From assembly GCA_036394995.1 (NCBI GenBank), contig DASWED010000043.1, positions 1 to 61,179 on the forward strand: DNA of 61,179 nt, read 5' to 3'. Both the position numbers and the translations under genes were made by a program. Below are positions 1 to 8,367 of the stretch, piece after piece; the stretch's first letter is position 1; each line of letters opens with the position of its first letter. The notes beneath the pieces are model-generated. The model did not search any database, was not told where the DNA came from, and saw nothing but the letters and a program-made list of their open reading frames with translations. The stretch is from DASWED01 sp036394995. GTDB lineage: Bacteria; Actinomycetota; UBA4738; JACQTL01.

Positions 1-50
1 CCCCGGCGGTAGCCTCCCGGGCGTCCACGAACCCTGGAAGGGGGACTTCG

Positions 51-1472
51 ATGACCACGCCCAAGGACGTGCTGGCCCTGGCCAAGGAGCAGGGGGTGCA
101 GATCGTCGACCTGCGCTTCTGCGACCTGCCCGGGCTCATGCAGCACTTCTCGGTACCGATCGCCGAGCTCGACGAGGACAGCTTCTCGGACGGGTTCGGG
201 TTCGACGGATCCTCCATCCGGGGGTTCCAGGAGATCCAGGAGTCGGACATGCTCCTCGTGCCGGACGCCGAGGGCGCGTTCGTCGACCCGTTCCTGCAGC
301 ATCCCACCCTGGTCCTCAACTGCTTCGTGAAGGATCCCGTGACCACGGAGTGGTATTCGCGCGATCCCCGGTACGTGGCCAAGAAGGCCGAGCTGTACCT
401 CCAGCAGAGCGGAATCGCGGAGACGAGCTACTGGGGACCGGAGTGCGAGTTCTACATCTTCGACTCGATCCGGTTCGACCAGAACCAGCACGAGGGCTAC
501 TACCACATCGACGCCATCGAGGGCGCGTGGAACTCCGGCGCCGAGGAGGGCGGGCACAACCTCGGGTTCAAGCCCCGGTACAAGGAGGGGTACTTCCCAC
601 TGCCCCCCATGGACCACTACCAGGACCTGCGCAGCGAGATGGTGATGAACCTGCAGAAGGCCGGGATCACGGTCGAGGTGCAGCACCACGAGGTCGGCAC
701 GGCGGGCCAGGCGGAGATCGACATCCGCTACGACACGCTGCTGCGAAGCGCCGACAACGTCATGAAGTACAAGTACGTCATCAAGCAGACGGCACGGAAG
801 GCCGGCAAGACCGCCACGTTCATGCCGAAGCCGATCTTCCAGGACAACGGCTCGGGGATGCACACCCACCAGAGCCTGTGGAACGGAGACGAGAACCTGT
901 TCTGGGACGAGGTGGGTTACGCCCAGTTCTCCGACATGGGGCGGTACTACATCGGCGGCCTGCTGGCCCACGCGCCGGCGCTCCTGGCGTTCTGCGCGCC
1001 GACCACGAACTCCTACCGCCGGCTGGTGCCCGGGTACGAGGCGCCGATCAACCTCGTGTACTCGCAGCGGAACCGCAGCGCGTGCATCCGCATCCCGGTG
1101 TTCTTCAAGACGCCGAAGGCCAAGCGCCTGGAGTTCCGCTCGCCCGACCCCACGTGCAACCCGTACCTGGCGTTCTCGGCGATGCTCCTGGCCGGGCTGG
1201 ACGGCGTGAAGAACAAGATCGAGCCCCCGGACCCGATCGACAAGGACCTGTACCACCTCCCGCCCGAGGAGTCGGCCCTGGTGAAGCAGGTCCCCGGCTC
1301 GCTGGAGGAGGTCCTCGCCGCGCTGGAGGCCGACCACGAGTTCCTGCTCGAGGGCGGGGTCTTCACCCAGGACGTCATCGACACATGGATCGAATACAAG
1401 CGCGACCACGAGCTCGACCAGGTCCGGCTTCGTCCCCATCCGTATGAGTTCGCGCTCTATTTTGACATTTAG
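51..1472 (+). CDS. glnA: Type I-beta glutamine synthetase (adenylylatable)
   Basis: Makes glutamine from glutamate, ammonia and ATP in the cytoplasm. The 473-residue product has the usual GSI length and motifs: the early FGFDGSSIRGF segment, the NGSGMHTHQSLW ATP/metal loop, the NRSACIRIP region and the EFRSPDPTCNPY active-site stretch. Near residue 401 a KDLYHLPPEE loop matches the tyrosine adenylylation site of GSI-beta enzymes, so GlnE (encoded at 3849-6491) can be expected to control it. A good ribosome site (AGGGGG) precedes the ATG. A hairpin with a T-rich tail follows the stop. The order glnA - glnE - second glnA resembles the mycobacterial arrangement. Only 50 bases of upstream DNA are visible, so its promoter cannot be judged. 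Confidence 0.97.
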   Translation: MTTPKDVLALAKEQGVQIVDLRFCDLPGLMQHFSVPIAELDEDSFSDGFGFDGSSIRGFQEIQESDMLLVPDAEGAFVDPFLQHPTLVLNCFVKDPVTTEWYSRDPRYVAKKAELYLQQSGIAETSYWGPECEFYIFDSIRFDQNQHEGYYHIDAIEGAWNSGAEEGGHNLGFKPRYKEGYFPLPPMDHYQDLRSEMVMNLQKAGITVEVQHHEVGTAGQAEIDIRYDTLLRSADNVMKYKYVIKQTARKAGKTATFMPKPIFQDNGSGMHTHQSLWNGDENLFWDEVGYAQFSDMGRYYIGGLLAHAPALLAFCAPTTNSYRRLVPGYEAPINLVYSQRNRSACIRIPVFFKTPKAKRLEFRSPDPTCNPYLAFSAMLLAGLDGVKNKIEPPDPIDKDLYHLPPEESALVKQVPGSLEEVLAALEADHEFLLEGGVFTQDVIDTWIEYKRDHELDQVRLRPHPYEFALYFDI

Positions 1473-1493
1473 GTAGAAAAGATCCGATGTGGG

Positions 1494-1526
1494 AGGGGCC
1501 GCGCTTCGCGCTCGGCCCCTTTCTTT
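1494..1526 (+). terminator. Rho-independent terminator after glnA
   Basis: Seven-base-pair GC stem (GGGGCCG with CGGCCCC, extended by an A-T pair) around a small CGC-TTC-GCG hairpin, followed by TTTCTTT. It lies 21 nt past the glnA stop and 45 nt before the convergent RidA-like gene ends, so it separates the two transcripts. Confidence 0.8.
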
Positions 1527-1570
1527 CGCTCAGGTCCGCCGCCATGGCTCGGCTGTCCTGAGGACGAACC

Positions 1571-1993
1571 TCATCCGGTTCCGGGCCGTGGCGAAGGCGG
1601 ATCCGGCAGCACCGCGTCGGCCTCCATCTCCACCAGCCAGCGGGGGTCGAGGAACCCGGTGACGACGACCATCGTGCTGGCCGGACGGATCCTGGCGAAC
1701 ACCTCACCGTGGGCCCGAGCCACGTCTTCCCAGTCCTCTGTTCGGAGCAGGTAGGTCCTGGTCCGGACGACGTCCTCCGGCCGGGCCCCCGCCTCGGCCA
1801 GCGCACCGAGGATGATCTCGAGGACCCGAACGGCCTGCCCGTACGCGTCGCCCGGCGGGTCGGCGCCGTCCGGCATGACCGCAGCGGTACCCGAGACGCT
1901 CACGTGATGGCCGTCCACCACGGCACGGGAGAACCCGATCACCGGTTCGTACGGCGAGCCCGACGAGACGAGCCGCCGTCGTTCCTCCGCCAT
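1571..1993 (-). CDS. Rid family (RidA/YjgF/UK114-like) protein
   Basis: A 140-residue member of the Rid family, small trimeric proteins; archetypal RidA hydrolyses reactive enamine/imine intermediates. Visible family features are an RxYLL strand after a PEDVVRTRT segment and the C-terminal VEMEADAVL strand, which keeps the conserved glutamate. The arginine that defines deaminase-active RidA (PARS context) is replaced here by serine (PAST), so it probably belongs to a non-archetypal Rid subgroup and imine deaminase activity should not be assumed. The ATG at 1993 was chosen because the family fold begins there; the longer open frame upstream is antisense to the next gene. It is transcribed with the DUF2461 gene upstream (35 nt gap). 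Confidence 0.85.
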   Translation of the reverse strand: MAEERRRLVSSGSPYEPVIGFSRAVVDGHHVSVSGTAAVMPDGADPPGDAYGQAVRVLEIILGALAEAGARPEDVVRTRTYLLRTEDWEDVARAHGEVFARIRPASTMVVVTGFLDPRWLVEMEADAVLPDPPSPRPGTG

Positions 1994-2028
1994 CCCATCC
2001 ACCTCCCGAACCGGTCCCGGGTGCGTCG

Positions 2029-2673
2029 TCAGCGATGCCGCTCGGAGAGGTTCGAGTCGCCGACGTTCCCGGCCAGCCAGACCGAGAGCGGCTTCGAGGC
2101 CCCGAGGAACTCGACCACCCGATCCTTGGCCTTGCGGGTCCCCAGCCATGCCGCCGGCGGCCAGTCCCTCCATGTGATGAGGCCCTTGAAGCGCAGGAGC
2201 TCGATCCGGGGATGGTCCTTGGGGTACCCCTTCGGCGCCGTCTTCAGGGTCTCGTGGGCGGTGACCTGGAGCCCGGTCGACCTGGCCGTCGACACGATGT
2301 CCTGCAGCTCGCCGCCCGTCGCCTCGTCGCTCACCGCCTCCCGGTACCGCTCGAGCTGATCGGTGGCCATCTCCCACATGCCGGCGCCCGCACCGAGCCC
2401 CTCGGATGTCAGCTGGATGTAGCCGTCGCCGACCACCGCTCCGATGTTCGTCTTGTACGGGGACTTGTCCGAGCTGAAGCGGACATCCCGGTACGGCCGG
2501 AAGATCCGGCCGGGCCCCCAGTCCGGCTCGAGCTCGGCCAGCAGCTCCTCCATCGGAGCCCGCACCTTCGTCTCGTACACGGCCTTGTTCCGCTGCCAGT
2601 AGGCCTTGGAGTTGTCGGCCTCCAGTCCCTCGAAGAACTCCAGCGCTTCGTCCTGCCACCCTCGGAACGCCAC
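2029..2673 (-). CDS. DUF2461 family protein
   Basis: The 214-residue product matches the DUF2461 family: an N-terminal FEGLEADNSKAYW motif near residues 11-23, the FRPYRDVRFSSDKSPYKTN block and a later glycine-rich GAGAGMWEM segment. The biochemical function of the family is unknown. The GTG at 2673 is preferred because GGAGGTGA sits four bases upstream and the family motif begins directly after it; an upstream in-frame ATG at 2880 would add 69 low-complexity residues. It probably forms a two-gene unit with the Rid-family gene downstream and diverges from the coiled-coil gene starting at 2899. Confidence 0.85.
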   Translation of the reverse strand: MAFRGWQDEALEFFEGLEADNSKAYWQRNKAVYETKVRAPMEELLAELEPDWGPGRIFRPYRDVRFSSDKSPYKTNIGAVVGDGYIQLTSEGLGAGAGMWEMATDQLERYREAVSDEATGGELQDIVSTARSTGLQVTAHETLKTAPKGYPKDHPRIELLRFKGLITWRDWPPAAWLGTRKAKDRVVEFLGASKPLSVWLAGNVGDSNLSERHR

Positions 2674-2898
2674 CGGGTCACCTCCAACCCACGCCGCGGG
2701 GAGAAGCCTAGGGGACAGCGCCGACACGCGTTGCGACGCCGACGGTCGCCCCGCCGCGCTCCCCGTAGGACTTTCGGCGGTGACCGAAGGCCCCATCGCA
2801 CTGTGGCCCCTCGGCCGTTGTTCCTCCCCCTCCGCCCCCCTACCGTGACAGGACGGCCCGGGGACTTCGGGCCGGTGCATCCGTCGAGGGGGGACACC

Positions 2899-3504
2899 GT
2901 GGACGAACGATTCGCTCCGAACGAACCACCGCCCATGAACGGCTCGTTCGCGCCGGCCGAGGAGCCCCAGGTTGCCGCCGCCGCAGAGGTCATCGTGCTC
3001 CCTCCGGCGGAACCCGCCGAGGACGGGTCGGAGGCCGAACCGGCCGGCAACTACGAGGAACGGCTGGGCGGGATCCTGAGCACGGTCGAGACCACGCTCC
3101 GCGAAGCCCTGGTGGCCTCCGAGGCGGAGGCGGCTCGGATCCTCGACGACGCGCGAATCGAGGCCCGCCAGACCGCGGCGGCCGCCGAGCGCGAGGCCGG
3201 GCTGACCCTGTCACGGGCCCGCGACCGGGCCGGAGCGATCCTGGCCGACGCCCGGCGGGACGCCGCGGCCATCGCGTCGGAGAGCGAGCGCCTGTCCCGG
3301 CAGTTCATGTCGCAGGTGAACGCGCTCCTCACGGCTCCCCCGGCCCGGACGGTGGGCGATCCGCTGTCGTTCCCCGCGCCGGACCGGACGCCGGTCGCCA
3401 TCGACCGTGACGCGCTCTCGTTCCCCGCCCACGATCCCGCCCCCGCGGCGCGCGAGGGGGGCAGGTTCGTGTTCCCGGCCGAGCCCGAGACCCAGGTCGA
3501 CTGA
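2899..3504 (+). CDS. Coiled-coil protein, DivIVA/ATP-synthase-b-like
   Basis: The 201-residue product has an acidic, proline-rich N-terminus (about 1-55) and a long alanine/arginine/glutamate coiled coil (about 60-145, with ILDDARIEAR and AILADARRDAAAI heptads). Its tail contains three copies of a 17-residue repeat centred on SFPAPD, SFPAHD and VFPAEP. No signal peptide or membrane segment is seen. The GTG start follows a GAGGGGGG ribosome site; a short hairpin (GGCCCG/CGGGCC) lies in the leader. The downstream gene at 3518 looks like a shortened copy of the coiled coil. A cytoskeletal or membrane-scaffold role like that of DivIVA-type proteins is inference only. It diverges from the DUF2461 gene. 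Confidence 0.75.
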   Translation: MDERFAPNEPPPMNGSFAPAEEPQVAAAAEVIVLPPAEPAEDGSEAEPAGNYEERLGGILSTVETTLREALVASEAEAARILDDARIEARQTAAAAEREAGLTLSRARDRAGAILADARRDAAAIASESERLSRQFMSQVNALLTAPPARTVGDPLSFPAPDRTPVAIDRDALSFPAHDPAPAAREGGRFVFPAEPETQVD

Positions 3505-3517
3505 CGGAGCAAGGGAG

Positions 3518-3904
3518 ATGTCGCGCCGGTCCAAGCGCTACCGCACCCGGCCGCCCAGGGGGATCAGGTGGCACCGGTTCCGCCACCGCGCCCGACGGGG
3601 GCTCCGACGGCTCTCACCGTTCCGCCGGTCCGGTCACGCGGGGTCTCCGGAATTGACGAACGACCACACGCCGGCACGGGCCCACGCCGACGCGGCCCGG
3701 ATCGTGGACGCCGCCCGGGAGCGGGCCTCGGACATCCTGGCCGAGGCCAAGGAGGAGGCCCGGGAGATCACCGAACGGGCGTCGCGGCTGGCCCGCGAGT
3801 ACCTCGACGCGCTCACCACCCTGGCCGGTGAGGACGAGCATCGGGGGATCACTCCCCCGCGGTCGCGAACAGGCGCTGCATGGCCGCCCGGGCCCGCTGC
3901 GTGA
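3518..3904 (+). CDS. Small basic protein with DivIVA-like coiled coil
   Basis: The 128-residue product has a very basic N-terminus (residues 1-40, rich in Arg, with no hydrophobic stretch), then a coiled coil (about 55-100) with AARIVDAARERASDILAEAK and ITERASRLAREY. This closely echoes the second half of the coiled coil encoded just upstream, suggesting a tandem duplication followed by truncation. It begins 13 nt after the upstream stop with GGGAG before ATG. The last 56 bases overlap the end of glnE on the opposite strand, and the residues coded there (ITPPRSRTG onward) are low-complexity and probably recent. Function unknown. Confidence 0.65.
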   Translation: MSRRSKRYRTRPPRGIRWHRFRHRARRGLRRLSPFRRSGHAGSPELTNDHTPARAHADAARIVDAARERASDILAEAKEEAREITERASRLAREYLDALTTLAGEDEHRGITPPRSRTGAAWPPGPAA

Positions 3905-6491
3905 TCCGCCGGTAGTCCTCCAGGAACGACTGCCGCGCGTACTCCTCGTACCCGAGCCGCCGGGCCAGGGCCCGCTGTTCGTCCGGTGACGCCGGCAGGA
4001 CCTCGGCCGAGACCCGCCGGTCCACCTCCAGCGCGTCCTTCACGTCCGACAGGAACAGGAACGCCTCCCCCAGCGACCGGGCCACGCTGCCCTCCATGAA
4101 CCGGCCCTCGGCCAGGGCCTCGATCGCGTCGAGCGTTCCCCGCCTGCGAACCTCCGGGTTCCGCCCCCCGAACCGCATCAGCGTCAGCTCCACCGAGAAC
4201 TGCACGTCGGCCAGCGACCCGTACCCGAGCTTGAACGCGAACCTGCCCGCCTCCGGGGGCCGGACCCGTTCGTGTTCGATGCGCTGGCGCATCCGGTGCA
4301 TCGCCGCCACCCACCCCGGGGGCAGCTCCTCGGGGAACGCGAAGTCCGCGGCCAGCGACTCGAACCGCCGCCCCAGCGCGGGATCCCCGGCCACGAACCG
4401 GGCCCGGGTGAGCGACTGGAACTCCCACGGCTCCGCCCACCGCTCCCAGTACTCCAGGAACGCCGTCACGCTCCGGGCCAGCGGACCGCTCCGGCCCTCC
4501 GGACGGAGGTCGGCGTCGGGCTCGAACCCCTCCTCGCGGACCACCGCCATCACCCGTTCGGCCGCCCGGGCCGCCTCGGCGAATGCCTCGGCCCCCTCGC
4601 CCTCGTACGCGAACACGAGGTCGAGGTCGGAGGCGAAGTTCAGCTCGCGGGCCCCCAGCTTGCCGAACCCGATCACGGCGAACGGCAGCCCCGGCCTGGC
4701 GACGTCGACGGCCCGGCGGACCACCTCGTCGGCGACCTTCGCCAGGGCCTCGCCGGTCGCCCTGGGATCGGCCTCGCGGGCCGCGTACGCGGCGGCGGCC
4801 GCCACCAGGCCGGCCCGGGGATCGCCCCCGGAGTCCCCGGCCAGCGCGAACACCAGCCCGGGAGTCGCCACCAGGAGGTCCGTACCGAACGTGCTGGCGG
4901 CCACCAGCGCCGCCAGGCGCCGGGCCACCGCCGGGTCGGCCGCCAGGGTGTCGGCCGCGACCGGCCGGTCCCGCAGCGCCGAGGCCACCCGCTCCAGCCG
5001 GACCAGGGCCTGGTCCGGGTTCGCCGCCAGGGCCAGCGGCGGGGCCATGACCGGGAACACGTTCGCCAGGACCTTGCCGATCCGGGAGGACGGTTCCACC
5101 AGCCGCTGGAAGACGTCGAACGCCGCCGCCGGGTGGGCGAACCCCAGCCCCGCCAGGAGCTCCTCCGTGGCCTCCCGCCCGACCCCGGGGCGGAGCTCGG
5201 CCGACGACGGCCCCACGAAGGCCTCCAGGAGGGGCCGGTAGAACAGCCGCTCGTGCAGCCCCCGGACCTGGCTCGTCTCGCGTTCGTACACGCGGCGGAG
5301 CATGGTCGGGCTGGCCATGCCCATGGCCCGGGCCAGGCGGTTCAGGGCCTCGGGATCCTCGGGGAGGTCGTGGGTCTGGAGGTCCCGGACGATCTGGAGG
5401 CGGTGCTCCAGACGGCGGAGGAACCGGTAGGCCTCGGCCAGGTCCCGGGCGTCGGGCTCGGCCACGTAGCCGTCCTTGGCCAGCGCGACCAGGGCCCGCA
5501 GCGTGTTCGGCTCGCGCAGGCGGGGGTTGCGGCGCCCGTGGACCAGCTGGAGGAGCTGGACGGCGAACTCCACGTCCCGGATCCCGCCCCGGCCCCGCTT
5601 GACCTCGATGGACTCCTTCCCCCGGGCCCGGACGTACTCCTCCAGGCGGACCTTGGCCCGGCGGACCTCCTCGATGGCCGCCGGGGCCAGCTCGTCCGGG
5701 TACACGATCGGGGCCAGCCGTTCGACGAACTCCGCGCCCAGCGCGAGGTCCCCCGCCACCGGGCGGGCCTTGATCTGGGCCTGCCGCTCCCACACGGCGG
5801 CGTGGTGCGCGTAGTAGTCGACGGTCGATTCCAGCGACCTGGACAGGGCCCCGGCCCGCCCGCCCGGGCGCAGCGCCGTGTCCACCCGGAGGGCCACTCC
5901 CTCGGCCGTGGGGTCCGACAGCAGCCGGACCATCGAGCCCGCGGCCCGCTCGGCCCGGGCCTGGTCGCCGGTCCCGGAGCCGCCGTGCAGGAACAGCACG
6001 TCCACGTCGGAGGAGTAGTTGAGCTCCGCACCGCCCAGCTTCCCCAGGCCGATCACGGCCAGGCCGGTCCCCCGGGCCGCCTCCGCCAGGCATGACTCGG
6101 CCACCGCGCTGATCTCGGCCACGACGTCCTCGAGGTCCGCGCCCATGAGGTCGCGGGCGGCGATCCGGAGCATGGCCCGGCGCCGGAACCGCCGGAGCGC
6201 CGCCTCTCGTGTTCCCAGACGGCGAACGTCCCCCGCGAGCTCCTCGTCCAGCTCCTCCCGGCTGCGGGGGTGGAGATCTGCCAGGGCCTCGCTCTCCTCC
6301 GGATTCGCCACCAGGAAGTCCGCCGCGGCGGTGGAGAAGCCCAGGAGCCGGACCGCCACGGGCAGCACCTCGGGCCGCGACAGGACGTCGCGCGCCACGG
6401 GGCGCTCCCCCACCCTCGACAGCTGCAGCCGGGCCAGGTGGGGATCCGGGGCGTCCGCCAGCGCCCGCCCGAGGGTCTCTGGGCTCACCAC
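3849..6491 (-). CDS. glnE: Bifunctional glutamine synthetase adenylyltransferase/deadenylase
   Basis: Adds AMP to, and removes it from, the regulatory tyrosine of GSI-beta enzymes in response to nitrogen status. The 880-residue protein has the duplicated GlnE layout: an N-terminal nucleotidyltransferase core with ELNYSSDVDVLF near residues 155-166 and a C-terminal core with ELNFASDLDLVFAYEG near residues 615-630, each followed by a helical regulatory domain. It is somewhat shorter than the enterobacterial enzyme. The start ATG at 6491 faces glnA2 across a 107 bp intergenic region containing an inverted repeat. Its 3' end overlaps a convergent coiled-coil gene by 56 nt. Its expected substrate is the glutamine synthetase encoded at 51-1472. 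Confidence 0.95.
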   Translation of the reverse strand: MVSPETLGRALADAPDPHLARLQLSRVGERPVARDVLSRPEVLPVAVRLLGFSTAAADFLVANPEESEALADLHPRSREELDEELAGDVRRLGTREAALRRFRRRAMLRIAARDLMGADLEDVVAEISAVAESCLAEAARGTGLAVIGLGKLGGAELNYSSDVDVLFLHGGSGTGDQARAERAAGSMVRLLSDPTAEGVALRVDTALRPGGRAGALSRSLESTVDYYAHHAAVWERQAQIKARPVAGDLALGAEFVERLAPIVYPDELAPAAIEEVRRAKVRLEEYVRARGKESIEVKRGRGGIRDVEFAVQLLQLVHGRRNPRLREPNTLRALVALAKDGYVAEPDARDLAEAYRFLRRLEHRLQIVRDLQTHDLPEDPEALNRLARAMGMASPTMLRRVYERETSQVRGLHERLFYRPLLEAFVGPSSAELRPGVGREATEELLAGLGFAHPAAAFDVFQRLVEPSSRIGKVLANVFPVMAPPLALAANPDQALVRLERVASALRDRPVAADTLAADPAVARRLAALVAASTFGTDLLVATPGLVFALAGDSGGDPRAGLVAAAAAYAAREADPRATGEALAKVADEVVRRAVDVARPGLPFAVIGFGKLGARELNFASDLDLVFAYEGEGAEAFAEAARAAERVMAVVREEGFEPDADLRPEGRSGPLARSVTAFLEYWERWAEPWEFQSLTRARFVAGDPALGRRFESLAADFAFPEELPPGWVAAMHRMRQRIEHERVRPPEAGRFAFKLGYGSLADVQFSVELTLMRFGGRNPEVRRRGTLDAIEALAEGRFMEGSVARSLGEAFLFLSDVKDALEVDRRVSAEVLPASPDEQRALARRLGYEEYARQSFLEDYRRITQRARAAMQRLFATAGE

Positions 6492-6558
6492 TGGCGGCGA
6501 TCGTACAGCCGCCCTCCCGCCCCACCGGACAGGGCAGCGCTCCCGCAGGGGCCGGTGA

Positions 6559-6575
6559 ATTAACGGAACCGTAAT
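6559..6575. promoter_or_regulatory. Inverted repeat in glnE-glnA2 intergenic region
   Basis: ATTAACGGAACCGTAAT: arms ATTA-CGG and CCG-TAAT around AA, with one extra A in the left arm. It also reads as TTAAC-n6-GTAAT, resembling a half of the GlnR box spacing (a-site, six bases, b-site) known in actinomycetes. It lies directly upstream of the glnA2 -10 box and 68 nt upstream of glnE. Regulator identity is inferred. Confidence 0.45.
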
Positions 6576-6585
6576 CCCGGTCGGC

Positions 6586-6591
6586 TACCCT
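6586..6591 (+). promoter_or_regulatory. Probable -10 box of leaderless glnA2
   Basis: TACCCT ends 7 nt before the GTG start of glnA2. With normal spacing transcription would begin at or next to the start codon. No Shine-Dalgarno sequence precedes the GTG, which agrees with leaderless translation. The -35 element is not clear. Confidence 0.45.
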
Positions 6592-6598
6592 GCCGGTC

Positions 6599-7927
6599 GT
6601 GGGGCTGTCCAGGGAAGCGGAGTTCGTCTTGCGCACGGTGGAGGAGCGCGGGATCGAGTTCATTCGCCTGTGGTTCACCGACGTCCTGGGCACCCTCAAG
6701 TCCCTCGCCATCACCCCCCAGGAGCTCGAGGGCGCGTTCGCCGAGGGGATGGGGTTCGACGGCTCCGCCATCGACGGGTTCGCCCGGATCCAGGAGTCGG
6801 ACATGGTGGCGATGCCGGACCCCTCGACGTTCCAGATCATCCCGTGGCGCTCCGAGGCCGGGGTAGCCAGGATGTTCTGCGACATCCTCAATCCGGACGG
6901 GACGGCGTTCGAGGGCGACCCCCGGCACGTGCTCCGCCGCCAGCTCCGGCGGGCCTCCGACCTGGGGTACTCCTTCTACGTCGGCCCGGAGCTCGAGTAT
7001 TTCTACTTCCAGGACTCGAACGGGACCCAGTTCCTCGACCAGGGGGGGTACTTCGACCTCACGCCGCTCGACGTGGCCACCGACTACAAGCGGCGGACCG
7101 TCCAGTACCTGGAGGCCATGGGGATCCCCGTGGAGTACGTCCACCACGAGGTGGCTCCGTCGCAGCACGAGATCGACCTGCGGTACACCGACGCCCTGAC
7201 CATGGCCGACAACGTGATGGCGTACCGCCTCACCGTGAAGGAGGCCGCGCAGGAGTTCGGCGTGTACGCCACGTTCATGCCGAAGCCCGTGGCCGGGGTG
7301 AACGGCAGCGGGATGCACACACACCAGTCGCTGTTCTCCGGGGACCGCAACGCGTTCTTCGAGGCCGGGGACGAGTACCACCTGTCCCGCGTGGCCAAGG
7401 GCTACATCGCCGGCCTGCTGACCCACGCCCGGGAGATCACCCTGGTGACGAACCAGTGGGTGAACTCCTACAAGCGGCTGGTCCCGGGCTTCGAGGCGCC
7501 GGTGTACGTGTGCTGGGCCCGCCGGAACCGCAGCGCGCTGGTCCGGGTCCCGATGTACAAGCCCGGCAAGGAGGAGGCGGCGCGGATCGAGTTCCGGTCC
7601 CCCGACCCGGCGTGCAACCCGTACCTGGCGTTCGCCGCGATGCTCGCCGCGGGCCTCGCCGGCATCGAGGGCGACTACGAGCTCCCCCCCGAGGCCTCGA
7701 ACAACATCTACGAGATGTCCGACGACGAACGCCGCGCCGCCGGGATCGACTCCCTCCCCCAGGACCTCCACGAGGCCACCCACGCGGCCGAGGAGTCGAA
7801 GGTCCTCCGCGAGGCCCTCGGCGACCACGTCCACGAGTGGCTGATCCGCAACAAGCGCGAGGAGTGGGACGCGTACAAGGGCTACGTGTCGCCGTTCGAG
7901 CTCGAACGGTACCTCCCCGTCCTGTAG
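6599..7927 (+). CDS. Type I glutamine synthetase, non-adenylylated (alpha-like) type
   Basis: A second GSI family enzyme of 442 residues. It keeps GMGFDGSAIDGF, NGSGMHTHQSLF, the YKRLVPGFEAPVY loop, RNRSALVRVP and EFRSPDPACNPY, so the active site looks complete. Where GSI-beta has the DLYxLPPEE adenylylation loop, this protein has NNIYEMSDDERR, the pattern of GSI-alpha enzymes, and it is about 30 residues shorter than the first copy. It is therefore not expected to be a GlnE substrate. The position beside glnE matches glnA2 of mycobacteria. It may make glutamine or act on a related amine; that cannot be told from sequence. The GTG start has a TACCCT box 7 nt upstream and no ribosome site. Confidence 0.93.
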   Translation: MGLSREAEFVLRTVEERGIEFIRLWFTDVLGTLKSLAITPQELEGAFAEGMGFDGSAIDGFARIQESDMVAMPDPSTFQIIPWRSEAGVARMFCDILNPDGTAFEGDPRHVLRRQLRRASDLGYSFYVGPELEYFYFQDSNGTQFLDQGGYFDLTPLDVATDYKRRTVQYLEAMGIPVEYVHHEVAPSQHEIDLRYTDALTMADNVMAYRLTVKEAAQEFGVYATFMPKPVAGVNGSGMHTHQSLFSGDRNAFFEAGDEYHLSRVAKGYIAGLLTHAREITLVTNQWVNSYKRLVPGFEAPVYVCWARRNRSALVRVPMYKPGKEEAARIEFRSPDPACNPYLAFAAMLAAGLAGIEGDYELPPEASNNIYEMSDDERRAAGIDSLPQDLHEATHAAEESKVLREALGDHVHEWLIRNKREEWDAYKGYVSPFELERYLPVL

Positions 7928-7935
7928 CTTCCCCC

Positions 7936-8367
7936 GTGGTGAGGGCCGAGCGGATCCGGCCGGGGCTGTACCGCGTGCTGAAGGGCTACGTGAACTCGTA
8001 CGTGCTGGAGTCCGACGACGGGCTGGTGCTGGTGGACTGCGGAATGCCGAAGAAGGCGGACCGCATCGCGGGGGCCATCCAGGAGATGGGCCGCGACGCG
8101 AACGATGTCCATCGCATCCTGGTCACCCACCACCACCTGGACCACCCGGGAAGCCTCCCGGTGCTGGCGAAGATGACCGGCGCCACGGTGTTCGTCCCGG
8201 AACCTCTCGCGGCTCCCCGGGTCGTCACCCCAGGAACCGGTCCAGGGACCGCTGGTCCTCGCCCCGGACCAGCAGCTCGCGGATCAGGCCCTCCTCGTCG
8301 AACCGGAACACCTCGCGGAGCCGGGCCCGGAACACGTCGGCGGGCGGGACCCGGATGGAGACCGTGA
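7936..8367 (+). pseudogene. 3'-truncated metallo-beta-lactamase-fold hydrolase
   Basis: The first about 95 codons encode the N-terminal half of an MBL-fold hydrolase: YRVLKGYVNSYVLE, the VLVDCGMPKKAD strand-turn and the metal motif THHHLDHPG, then GATVFVPEP. Intact family members continue for a further 100 or more residues with additional metal-binding His/Asp residues. Here the recognisable sequence ends near position 8225, exactly where the convergent 136-residue gene on the minus strand ends, and the remaining codons to the stop at 8365 are antisense to that gene. The gene looks cut at its 3' end by a rearrangement. It begins with GTG (7936 or 7939) 8-11 nt after the glnA2 stop. A short functional product is possible but unlikely without the second metal-ligand set. 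Confidence 0.6.

Noticed and set aside
3634..6891. 1085-codon open frame overlapping glnE
   Set aside because: Out-of-frame shadow of glnE with Pro/Arg/Gly-rich nonsense composition.
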